DNA of 64,000 nt from Theropithecus gelada. Its lineage: Eukaryota > Chordata > Mammalia > Primates > Cercopithecidae. Both the position numbers and the translations under genes were made by a program. This document shows, one piece after another, positions 24,141-36,300 of the stretch. The DNA is taken from positions 61,557,206 through 61,621,205 of the forward strand of contig NC_037686.1 of the NCBI RefSeq assembly GCF_003255815.1, in the 5' to 3' direction. The notes under the pieces are model-generated. The model was not told the origin of the DNA, did not search any database, and worked only from the letters and a program-made list of their open reading frames with translations. Position 1 is the first letter of the stretch. Every line of letters begins with the position of its first letter.

Positions 24141-24717
24141 GAGAAGCCTCCATCACACTCCTGTGAAATTTATAAACAGCTGAATGTGCTGTGCTTGACC
24201 ACCCTTATCAGAAGAGGCCCATCCTAACCAGCCAGTCTGCAAATTCACAGGTTTGTGGGTCCATGCTGTTATTCCTGTGCCAGTCACTCTCATTAAAAGA
24301 GATGTCCTTGTTAAAAAATATATATATATATACATATGAAAGTATTTTTAAAATTAACGTTTGTATAAAGCCTTTTTTTCCTAATATACCTGATACTATT
24401 TAAAACAAAATTTTTTAGAAACTTGAGGTTTTAAATGTGGTTGTGTGGTGTCAAAGATAATTTGGCAGTTGATGTAAGGACTGAAATTCTTCTCAAAATA
24501 AACTATAAGATATGCTTTTGGAAAAAATACTTTAAAATTATCAGGTTGGTCAAATACAAACTATATCAAACCTATGAATCTCAGGTTCTTGATTTGTAAT
24601 CTAGTAGAATGAGACTGCAATCTGATCTCTCTCTTCTCTAGAATTCTACGTTTCTATAATTATAATTTTAATACAAGGAAACACTTTCTGGAAGACACAG
24701 CCGTAGCTGTTGTCTTT
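24141..24717. other. Unassigned intergenic DNA
   Basis: Includes a short (TA)n at about 24317-24333. No gene seen. Confidence 0.4.
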
Positions 24718-24967
24718 GAACACAGAACTATTCTTTTTTGTTTGTTTTGTTTTTGTTTTGTCTGAGACGGAGTCTGGCTCTGTCGCCCAGGCTGGAGTGC
24801 AGTGGCCGGATCTCAGCTCACTGCAAGCTCCGCCTCCCGGGTTCCCGCCATTCTCCTGCCTCAGCCTCCCGAGTAGCTGGGACTACAGGCGCCCGCCACC
24901 TCGCCCGGCTAGTTTTTTTGTGTTTTTAGTAGAGACAGGGTTTCACCGTGAACACAGAACTATTCTT
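24718..24967 (-). mobile_element. 5'-truncated AluY, 18-bp target duplication
   Basis: Reverse Alu body at 24736-24949, cut off after TTTCACCGTG. It is bounded by perfect direct repeats GAACACAGAACTATTCTT at 24718-24735 and 24950-24967. The clean duplication and the monkey-type variants (GTGGCCGGATCTCAGCTC, CACCTCGCCCGGCTAG) suggest a young, lineage-specific insertion. It lies about 40 bp beyond the predicted TMX3 cleavage site. Confidence 0.93.
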
Positions 24968-25021
24968 ATTGCAAACAACCAGGATACACAGTAAAAATAA
25001 CAATTACAGGTTTTCAATGAC

Positions 25022-25027
25022 TTTATT
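25022..25027 (-). promoter_or_regulatory. TMX3 poly(A) signal AATAAA
   Basis: The plus strand reads TTTATT, so the transcript strand has AATAAA. About 15-25 nt further on the sequence becomes U/GU-rich (TTGTTATTTTTACTGTGT), the usual downstream element. Cleavage is expected near 25000-25012. This is the last good signal before the intergenic Alu at 24736-24949. Confidence 0.7.
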
Positions 25028-26261
25028 TTAGAAAAACAAAGGTTTACAATTTGTGCCATAGGCAGAATATCATGAATTCAACAAGTTAGTAATGCAGACT
25101 TTCAAAAACCTCTATAGATTAGTCCAAAGTAGAAAATTATTTTTTGCCCACTCTTGGACTCAGACACATTCAGAAAAAATATATATTTATAAAAATAAAA
25201 TGGCAAGCCTAATCCCACCAATTGATAGTCTTAATATCCCACACTGGTTTATTTGATCTCTTAATGCATAAGAATAGTTGAATGATTTTTCCCTGTCCTA
25301 ACTCCATGTCATATGAAGCAATGATGAAAATATCTGTTACTTTTTACAACACCAAAATAAAAAGGCCCCAAAGCAAAACACAAAAAAAGTCACTAACAAA
25401 ATCCACTAAACAAAAACAATACTGCTAATTTACCTACTCATATAGACCCTTCCTTAAATCCCCCAGGTATTTGGCATTTTAATGTTATTTCTCAATCAGA
25501 TACCAGGAAGCAACTATGTGAGAAAGAAAATGAAAATTCTAGGTCTAATACATGTTAAACAAGTTTCAGGTAATAGTAGCTGAGAAAAATATTGATGCAT
25601 ATAATGAAACAAAAAGAATTGCCAGATATAATGCGATGCACAGGGTACTTGATAAAAACATGCAGTTTGTCTTGCTGAAATATCCTTAAATATTATCTGA
25701 GCACCAAATTCTGCAAAAGCAAGGATCTAGAAATCTGAATTTAGAAGTTATAGAGAACTTCACTGCAATTAAAAGCTCCAACTTCCTGAAGGACCCCATT
25801 ATTCACATAGAATCATGACAAAATTCATCATGGAATTAGAATGATACCTATGTTCTTCCACTAGATTCACTTATTAAGAGACCTATCTTTACATGGAAGT
25901 AATTTTTCATGGAATGAAACTAACATTCATAGTAATCTCTCATATCACATTGAAGGGAAAAGCACACAAGCAAACAAATTTTAAAATCTGTTTTGTGAGT
26001 AGTCTGACAATGTAAATAAACATCTCCCAAAGTAGAAAAAAAAGCAAAATTTTAATACAAAAAGAAATAAAAATTATTCACTTACAAACCACCTACACAT
26101 TTTGTTTTCCCAATAGACACACTTTAAAAGCACAAACAATATAAGGCAACAGTACAAAGCTGTGAAAAGGGTAGCAGAGAACTGAGGCATTCATTTATAA
26201 AGAACATCACAGAATACAAAGGAAGATCACTGGATATTTGCATTCACACTGAGCTTTACTC

Positions 26262-26281
26262 TTTTTTTTTTTTTTTTTTTT
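26262..26281 (-). repeat. A20 tract in the TMX3 3' UTR
   Basis: Twenty T on the plus strand, so A20 in the transcript. Confidence 0.95.
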
Positions 26282-28240
26282 CCTATTAAGGTCTTTCATT
26301 TACAGGTAATGATCAACAAGACAAAAATATGCAGATGATTAACTATAAATACAAAAAAAATAGATGACACTTTCTATAGCTATTTCCCCATGTCACTGAC
26401 TGCTAAGTTTTCACTTCCTTACTAGGCTGAGTTTCAAATGAGGCACCCGTACTCGTGTAAGCTTTTCACTACTACAAAACAAGCTTGACTATTGGGAACA
26501 TTAAAATTTATCTTCCCAAGAATCACTCATTATTCTTTGGAGAAGAATCTACTTGTTAAAATAACAGCATTTATCTCCGGTTTCCACTTAACAGCATTTC
26601 ACTCTAGTAGTTTCTGAATTTTGGACTGCATATTTGTTTCATTTCCAAAAAACAGAAATATGGAGTGTCAAGCACTAAGAATAGGTATTTAATTATTAAA
26701 TACTAAGAGTACATGGATAAAATAAAACAATTACTAGTAATTCCTTGGTAATTAAGATACAAGTGTCCATACTGTCTTGATTAGTATGGCATTAGAAACA
26801 AGAGAAGACTGCCCTTGATGACTAAATCGCTAAACAACTTCAGTGTCGGGACCATGAATCACCTATTTTTTGACCATGAGTTACATATTTTTAAATAAAT
26901 GTTCAATAAAATTCTTTATAGTAGAAAATTACTCAATGAATAGACACTCAAATCTTAGTTGCCTAACATAAATTCTAAACTTGGCTAAAATGAAGGCCTC
27001 AAAAATAATTTATCTACAATAAACATACCAAACTGTTACTTTTAAAAAAAGGGTTTTTAGACATTGCTTTGGATAGAATTCCTGTATTAGTTTACAGAAG
27101 ATGAGAGGTCACTTGATGAAATGGGTGACAGAACTAAGGAAATGGAGAAGGTAACCGGCTGATCACTTTTTCCCCACTGGATGTGACTTGTCACTGGACA
27201 TGCTAATGTCACTCATTATTCATTATGAAACAGACACGGACAGGTCTACAGCATTACATAATAGATGTGTCAATAAACTTTACGTGCCTGTGGGTACAAA
27301 CATACGTATTCTGGAGTATAAGTTACCATAAAGTTAACACACTGTAAACATAAAAATATGATACACACTACTTTTCAAAAAGCAGAAGATTTTTATCAAA
27401 GGAAATGTTAGAAGAAATCTCAATATATAAAATAGAAATAAAATACTAGGCTGTTCTAGCTAAAGCAGGGTAGGATTAACAGAGACCCTTCCCAACCTAC
27501 AATGACAGATGAAATACCCATTAAGAGTAATCCAAGGAATGGGTTGAAACCTCTACTCTCAGTAAACCCCGTTCATTTTGCGAAAGTCAATCACAAGACT
27601 TTTTTCCCCATTATCTAGGTCCATATGAAAATTTTATGATAATGCAACTGAGTATAAAGTTAAAAAGTAACATTTCTTCTCCTTTAAAAATAACTAACAA
27701 AATAAAATCACTATGCTATATAAAACCACATTATTTTTAACCTCAATCTTAATTTGATACATGGAAAAAGTTATTAGTTCTCCTTAAAGTGCCTAAATTT
27801 TAAGGACTTACTTTTGTCCATATAAATATTATCCAAAATATATGAGGCAAATGAATGGCAGCAGGGGAGGCATTACTTTTCTATATCACACATGTATCTT
27901 CTACCTGACTCACCGATTTAAATATTCTGCCCAAGAATCTTAACTTTTTGTCACAGAATATTCAGATAGAGAAACATGCAAATAGAACTGATGTGTTCTA
28001 ATCACAAATATCAGGTAAATTTTGATGGAGTGCTCTGTGTTTGTTTCAGACAAACTGTTCATCTCTTTGCTCCAAACACTTCCCCATGTATGGAGGGACT
28101 ACTTTAATCCATGCAGTTGATATTAGCAAAATACAAATAACATGTTCTTTTCTGTAAAGATCATGATTAAATGTCTAAATTCAATAAATAGACTCTTTAA
28201 TAATTTGAAGTCCTATCAAATATTTTATAGTAATCAAGTC

Positions 28241-28501
28241 TCAATCTTTCTTCTTTTCTAATACATCCTTGGGCTCCTGCACTGTAGGCACTACAGATTC
28301 TCCGCTGCTTGGCTCCTGCTGTTCTTTGCTCTCTTCTATCTGTTCTTGGTTTTCATTTTCACTTTTAGACACTTCATATCGTTCTTCTATATAACCTCCA
28401 TCTGTGTCGGCTGTGTAGATTCCATAGCACATGATACTGATGACACCCAGTGGCAGGCCAAAGAGAAAGCAGCCCATCAGTGGTGAGCTCTTGAATATAG
28501 A
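28241..28501 (-). CDS. TMX3: TMX3 exon 16: membrane segment, acidic tail, KKKD end
   Basis: Coding part of the last exon, 261 nt with TGA at 28243-28241. Acceptor TCTCTTTCCACAG. It begins SIFKSSPLMGCFLFGLPLG and continues through a hydrophobic span ending IMCYGIY, a single membrane helix. A tail of about 57 residues follows, rich in E, Q and S, ending LEKKKD. A dilysine close to the C-terminus is the classic COPI retrieval signal of type I ER membrane proteins, so the tail faces the cytosol. An internal methionine opens a 78-codon frame, but it is part of this exon and not a separate gene. Confidence 0.97.
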   Translation of the reverse strand, partial: SIFKSSPLMGCFLFGLPLGVISIMCYGIYTADTDGGYIEERYEVSKSENENQEQIEESKEQQEPSSGESVVPTVQEPKDVLEKKKD

Positions 28502-31500
28502 CTGTGGAAAGAGAATTAAAACTCAGTTCCCTTCATATGTAATTCTGATATATAAAGCATGATATGAACTTGAAACCACTATAGATTTCTCTTGTTGCTT
28601 GTCAACTTGTTTTTAGTTCCAATGAATCAAAGTCAATAACTTCAGCAGTAACTACCATGTTAAAGACACTGTTAAGAGATATAATTTCTATATGCACATA
28701 CATATGCATGTGTGTGTAGAACCAGCTATCAGCAGGAGAAAAAGGCATCAAATATTCTATAGCCTTTCCTAAAGACACTGATTTTTCTCACACCAACCAC
28801 AAAGGTCTCTTTAAGATGCTTACTATGTGCAACCAGCAGCTTTAGAGTTGTTTCCTGAACTACAGGAATCTGCTTATGGAGAAGGCTGGGTTATTTACCA
28901 CAAAGAGGGTACACACATATTCTCTTCACATGACATTTTTAATATTTTTCACTTATCTGGTTAGCAGTAAAGCTTCATTGACTAATTTCCCTCCATTTAC
29001 ACACTGTGTTCATAGCTCCCAGAAAAGGAAGAGTAATTTTAATGAATAGGATTTTCAACTAGAATATACTGCATGAATTGCAACGATAACTTGAGAACAT
29101 AGACAAGTTCAGAGAAGAAAAAGATCACTTTGGATTGAGGTAAGAAAAGAAAGTTTCACAGAATAAAGATGTGTTTTAGGTAGGAATTTAAGGATGAGTG
29201 AGAAGGAGGCAGGATATGGGACAGGTGAGCACCAGGCAATTTGCATCAGCAAAAGCTAATATTCAAAAACCAATGAGGAAAATACTTTAGATGGACAGAG
29301 TATTCTGATGTATATCCCTGGAAAAGGGAAGGAAAGTGATCAAAATCGATTATTTTAGTAATATTAATTGTGTAGTGGAATACAATATAGATTGGAGACT
29401 GGGCAAGTGGAAGTATGGAAACCAGGTAAAAGAGAACAGCAGCGAGACAGAATGTGATTAGGGCTCAATCCATGCTTGTGGCAACAGGAAAACACAACAA
29501 ACTGAAGGATACTATGCAAGGAAAAAAACCCAAAGACTCCCAGAATTTACTTCTAAACAATAAATGTTAGCTATATTTTCATGATTGCTTTGGGCCACAA
29601 TGAATGAAAATGCCCATGTAATAGCTCAAGAAGGACAACAGGAACTAAGTTTAGGGCTCAAACATATTTAGGAATTCCTCCACTGTCAAGTTGATTGACA
29701 GTTAAAGCTGGGAGAGGAAGAACAATTTCTTAAGAGTTTCAAGCAAGAAGGTTCAGATTCAAGGACTGCAAAGAGGAAAGAGAGGAAAGGGATGCTGAGA
29801 AACACTGACTGGAGAGATGGGGCAGGAGCAGGGAGTAGTGATACTCACAGCAGCACGGAAAGGAGAATGTTAAGGAAGGGATGCTTCAAAGAAATCCAGG
29901 GGAAATACATCAACTGATCTAATTAGTTTGATAGAGTGAAAGGAAGAGGAAATTAGAACGGCAGAAATAATCAGGTGCGAGGTGACAGTGAAGAAAGTCA
30001 AGGAAATATATATAGAAAGTAAGAGAGACAGGTAATTAGGGGCAGACATGTCAATTCATCTACCAGTGTTGATATTCTACTTACATATAACAACTGTGAA
30101 TAAACACTGGGACAAACAAATGAAAGTAAACACTGTTAGAAAGGATTTGATCCATCACATTTTAATTCCACATTTAAAATCTTCTATAAAAAGAATAAAA
30201 ACAACAAAAAAAAAAAAAAAAGGAAGGAGAGAAAAAGGGAAGAAGGAAAAACATCTGTAAATGATCTTAATTATTTACCAACTAGGGAAAAGTACAGAAT
30301 TAACAGGGATATTTAAAACTTTAATCTAAAATTTTATTTTGACTCCTGCAAAATAAAAAGTGACTTCCCAGCACACATCGTTTTCTTCAAGAAAAATGAC
30401 CAATTTACAGAAGACAGCACGTAATGGAACTAAAAATTTCCTATTATCCACACTTTCAACAAATCATGGAAATTACTAAGTAAAAAGTTTACATGGTAGG
30501 TTGCAGAAATAAAATCTTTTAAGTTATATTATCAAGTTAATTGATTCTGAATTTTAGTTTTAACTCATCAATCATATAATTAGAAACAATTTCCACCTAA
30601 TGAATATATTTTCTTAAACACTGACTAGTCATATCCTGCAAATTAAAAAGACATATTTTGACCTAATCTTTTCAAATTCAGATTTTTAACATTAACACAG
30701 CTAGACATAAAGAACCTATATCTTCTTCATTATCAATGACATAAACTGTCACAACTTACCACAATAGTAGATTTGGCATCAAATACTATTCTTTTCAATC
30801 TCTGCAAAATGCTATCACCTCCTTGGGCCTTCAAACAAAGGAAAAGAAAAATTACTTAAGTACTATTACTTCATTTATTTGGTGTTACATAACCTTGTAA
30901 TCACAGGCCAAATGGTTGACTCCAAAATATTACATAATCACCTGAAAAGGCCATGTGGTAAACATTTAATGTTGTTGTTTTTTGTCTGTTTCATGTCCAG
31001 CATTCCTCCTGCCTGCTTGTGTTAACTCACCCTGATTCTACTCTAAAACATTCCTCCTCCTCTATTCGTAACCCACGTAGCTTGGCTGAAGCTCACCCAC
31101 CCCTGAGTACAGCCTAACCAGCTTTTGAGTTTAGCTGGGACTGCAAAACCAGAGCTGCAGGATACCTTTGCTACTGTGCAGGCAGAGGCTCCCTGAGGAT
31201 GAAAGTGCTGAAAGGAAGAGAGAGAAAAATTCCTGATGAAAATCAATCAAATCCTGTATTCGGCCATACCTGCAACCTGGCTCATTTTTCAAATTTCCAA
31301 GCTCTCTGAGACAATGAAATCTGTTGTTAAACAGTCTGAGTTGCATTCCACTAACTTAAAAATAAAAGCCTGATTATATAGGTGAGTTTCATTTCAACTA
31401 ATTGTTTTCAAAAATATTCTGTTTGATTAAGAGCGTTTTTCAAACTTCTTCACCTTGACCGAAAGTAGTTATGTTTGTTATTCTGTGAGCAAATTTTATA

Positions 31501-33294
31501 TAAAGTTTGTGTAAAACTGAAACAACTCTCAAAACATAATAATTAAATTTCACAAAAAAAAATGAAGGCTCTTTCTTTTAAATTTTATTCTAGTCTATTG
31601 AATTAAGATGCATGCTGGTCACAACCTGGTTGTGACTTGCAGTGGTTTCATGACTTTCTAATACAGGTTGCAATTCACAGTCTGAAAAACACTGCAGTTA
31701 AAGTTTATAGGAAAAAAATATAAAATTAAGACTATCCATTCACTTATTTCTGAGAAATATTTTATAGGATTAAGTCTAGAACTCTCCATGGGAGCTTTTA
31801 TTCTCAATAAATTTCCTCATTTCTTGAGAAATTGTGGTCTTATTTGCAGATTTTCTTAGAAAACCAGTCCTAACAACTTAATCCCACTGTACTTTTGGAC
31901 CTAGAAACATACTAAGAGACAGGCAAGTTCACTATTAAGATTACCCCACACAATACAGACCTCCTAGCATCCCTAGCCCTCAACCTTAAATGCCAACAGC
32001 ACCTCCCCATCACCATGACAACCAAAAATACCCTCCAAATAACCCCTAAAAGGACATTGCCATCTTTTAGCAACCTCTGCCATAGAAGAACCTTCTGTAT
32101 CTGGGAGAATGTAACTCTATTCTGCCTATAATTGGACAGAAGCAGTGTATGGAGATCCAGCCCTCTACTCTGGGTGATGGCCAACTATTCTTTTCAGAAT
32201 CAGAAGTAAAGAAATGAACTAGTTTCTCCTCTACCCCAGTCCATCATCCCTTTGAAACAGAAGTGAAAAACTTACTTCTACTGTGCCATCCAAAATGTTA
32301 TTTATAAACTGGACCAAGTCTTCAACATTCTTAATCTGTCTATCCAGCAAGAAATATTGTTGGTTTGAAGTATTCAGTACAACTACAGTTGGGACTGTCA
32401 ATTCACTGAAAATATAAAAACAAATCAAAATATACATTAAACACAGCAAAGTATTCTGCTATTCATTTATATCTCAGTAGCTATAATTACAGAAGATATT
32501 TAATAAATTTGTACTTATTTTATGGTAGAAAATGATCAAACAGACCTAGTATTTATTTTATGCATTCATGACATAACTTTTTCTTAATTTTTTTTGGTAT
32601 TTCTAGGATATGCAATTCATCTTTAAGTCTTTTCAAATTATCAAAAATCTCAAAAAATTTTTACAATATATGTATTGAAAAAAAATTCCTATGGGTGGAT
32701 CTGCACAATTCAAACTCATGTTGTTCAAGGGTCAACAGTCCCTTTAATAATTGTATAGATACTTTTTCTTTGTCTTGATTCTTCATTATATCCCACATCT
32801 GGTACTTTAATCTTTGGCAAATCCTCTTAAGTTCTTACTGAAATGAGAGGGATAATAAATGAAGTAAGGTGATACTAATTATATTTCAAGATTTTAGCTG
32901 AAAATGATGAATGTTACCTTGGATTTGTAAGTTCACCCCCTTCCTCGCTCAGTGTTCTTACTTAGAAAATAGAAAACACCAAAATAATCTAATGTATTAC
33001 AATAACGAATGAAGGCATTTGCTAGATCTATGATACTAAGCAAAGTGAGAGAAAACCAACACAGCATCGTGTTGTTGAACTTCCACTGGGCCCTCAATGC
33101 GGCTAAGAGTTAGTGTGTCTCTAGTGAGATTTCCCCATCTTCATTTAGAGGCTAGCTTATTTCTCTAGCCCTCTCCTAAGCCCTGTCATACTTGCTATTA
33201 CGTTCTGCCTAACTTCTCACTCTTTAGACGTTTCTTAATTATTGCCTCTTCCAGAAAACATTTCTTGAGCCCTTCCACTTTAGTGTGTACTGGG

Positions 33295-33332
<38 letters not shown>

Positions 33333-36300
33333 NGTGTGTGTGTGGCGGGGGTTGAGGGCGGGAAAGTGTCTCTATGTTCCAGAGCCCTGTCCTACATAGA
33401 CCTTTTCATACAGTTCTGTAATTAACATTTGTGGTCTTATCCAGTGGACTATAAGCATTTGAAGACAGGAACTCTATTCATTCTTCCATCAACAGTGTCT
33501 AACAGTGTACAACATACAGTAAATACTCACTAAATGTTCACTGAATAGAGTGGGTTCTTGTTTCAAATTTATTAATTCAGTACAGGGTTTGGTAAATGTT
33601 TTCTAATATCAGTCTTGTGAAGTGGCAAATTAAATCTTTAAATCATAATTTTAGATAAAAATTATTTTAAAACTGCACATTTTTCCTACAAATTTAGTCT
33701 ACTAAAATAAATTCTAGAACAGTTCTTGAATGCTAAACATTTTCTATTTAATAGTCTTCACATAATTTTAAAGAGATAAAAATTTTAAAATTGCACATTT
33801 TCTTACAAAGTTATTTGTCTATTAAATTCTACAACAATTAGTTTTCGAATGCTAAACATTTTCTATTTAATAGTTATATTGCCCATTAAAACTGAACTTC
33901 TCAAGGTATGTATTAAGCAGAAGCTATGAAATTTACAGGTTTTGGAAAAATGGCTTCTTTTCAGAATATGAGAAAACATTAAATCAGGAGATAATTTTTT
34001 TTTTTTTACTATAGACCAATATTAAAGTCAGTAAGTTTCAAATACAGAATTTGAAAACTAAAGTAAAATATTTAATGGGAAAATATCTGTATCTGAATAT
34101 GTCAACTGTTTGCTTTTTTTCAGCTATTTAATCCTTCTACCTGTATCTCAGAAACAAATTTAATAATATTAAGATTTGATAGCAAAATCATTCAGCACTT
34201 TACTTACTCCATCAGCAAGGTATTTATGTAGTCATTTCCATCCATATGGCCAAATTGAAAATCCCTAACAAACGACAACCAAAAATAAATAAATAAAAGG
34301 CAAGGGGGTGGGGAGAGAAAGAGAGAAAGCTCATTAAATATCAAAAAAGTAAATAAAACAATGAACTTAACATTAGGCCTCAGTAAGCCCAGAAACTGTA
34401 AACATCTCACATGTAAATCATATACAATAAATTCTGCTAAGAGTGTAAATTCTACTGGCTTCTGAGATACAAATACATGAGTAAAGGAAATTCTAAGACA
34501 TTTCTACTTGGTTTATGCATATTTAAAATTCAGGGAAATATAAGCTAATCTATCTGAAATATGTTTAAGAAAAATTACCCATTTTCCCTTAAAAAAAAAA
34601 AAAGGACTAATCAAAAGACGCTACATACCATGTAAGAAAACTATACAATGACCCATTATTAGAAGACTCAGAATAGGAAAGAAAAAATAATTCAACAATA
34701 AAATACATTTATATTGACTGTCTTTTTTTATGGTAGCAACAATGATTCAGCATAGCAAAAATACATGTATTTCTGATGCCATTTTTATTCAGTGATTCTT
34801 TTGAGTTTCTGTTAGAATAATCGTCTGCCTATCTCTGACTTCTGATTGCTCATTTATCTCCAATTATAACTACATTTGCATATTTTATTTACATAAAATG
34901 CATCTCAAATCGTATCAAGAAGCCAGGTATGATACAAATTATAGATCAAACTGTTTCTTTTTTTTAAAGTGCAGGGCATACCATCAGTGAATTTCAAGAT
35001 CCAGACAATTCATGCTAAAATGCAATGTGCTATACAGTAGTCCCCCCTTATCCAGTTTCACTTTCTGTGATTTCAGTTCCCTGTGGTCAACCATGGTCTG
35101 AAAATATTAAATGAAAACTTCCAGAAATAAACATATACATAATTTTATTACAGTGTATTGTTACAATTGTTCTATTTTATTATTACTGTTGATCTCTTAC
35201 TGTGCCTAATGGATAAATTAAACTTTATCACAGGTATGTAGGTACAGACAAAATTATAGTATACGTAGTATTCCATTCTATGCAAAGTTTCAGTCATCCA
35301 CTGGGGGTCTTGAATGTATCTCCTGTGGATAAGTGAGAACTACTGCTATACTTCCCTTCCTTGATTCACCTCTAAAAGCATGAATACTAGTAAGTTTGCT
35401 TTATTAAATTACAAAACTGTATTAAAAAAAATAAAGGAATCTCTCAGAATATAAGCACCTACCTATGGAAGAGGTCTCTGTAATCTCTTGCAACTTCCTG
35501 AATAATTGACTTCAATCTGTAGAAGAACAAACATATGAACTGGTCATCTGCACTTGAAAAATATAATTTTCCAATGACAGTATCTGCTCTCTTACATCTA
35601 ATTGCTGCAGGAAAAGTAAGATACCACATCAAGTCTATCTAAAGCCATGTAGTCTGAAATGACCATCTGAAGCTTAAAACCATATCGAGGCATTATACCT
35701 GGCATGTTCAACTGATGTATTTTTCTCATCAATAACTGCAAGAGCCACAAGCTTTCCTGAAATAAAGAATGACACATTTGAATTCAATCACCCTTATTAC
35801 ACAAACTGTTCAATCAACACTTTAGTTCTGAGTAGGAAATTGTAAAGTATTTCTAGAATTTAATTCCAATCACCCTACACGTTATATCAAATTAAATCAA
35901 CAAATTATGGTATATGTTTGTAGAGTGAATCGGTGAATTAGTCAACCTAGGTGACAAATTCCCTTCCACTTCCCACCCCAAAATGTAAATACGAGTAAAT
36001 ATGTAATAATTTATAAACTAAAATTGTACTTTTTATACCAACTTACAAGCTTGAATTGTATTTTTTCCTTGCACCCTACAAATTGACTAAGATAACTTTT
36101 TCAAAGGCTAAAAGCATAGGAAATAAGTTGATTAAAAACAAGTTTGCTAAGAATTATTGTAGCTCTAAAACAATGGTCTAGAAGAATAAGAAAATGATTT
36201 TTACATGGCCATTTACTTTGGTACCATGATTCAGTACTTGCCAGTTACAATATGCAGAATTAAACTGACTCACATTTACTTAACCCTAAATACAACATAA

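Larger units (their letters stand above)
25005..28240 (-). other. TMX3: TMX3 3' UTR (about 3.2 kb)
   Basis: From the TGA to the inferred cleavage site the DNA is AT-rich, has no sizeable reading frame and no recognisable Alu or L1, unlike the DNA on both sides. That suits a long, constrained 3' UTR. It holds an A20 run on the transcript strand (T run at 26262-26281) and an extra AATAAA-like hexamer near 25250. The 3' end is inferred from the poly(A) signal at 25022-25027; no transcript evidence is available. Confidence 0.7.
32406..34207 (-). other. TMX3 intron 13
   Basis: Contains a possible Tigger-like end near 32670-32735, the (TG)n run at 33300-33344, an L2 piece at 33430-33555 and a 120-bp tandem duplication at 33645-33873. 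Confidence 0.8.

Noticed and set aside
28241..28477. Stand-alone 78-residue protein
   Set aside because: It is the end of TMX3 exon 16 read from an internal methionine; the exon extends to 28501 with a clear acceptor.
31610..31640. Inverted repeat CACAACCTGGTTGTG as a regulatory site
   Set aside because: A short palindrome, probably part of an old DNA transposon; no supporting context.
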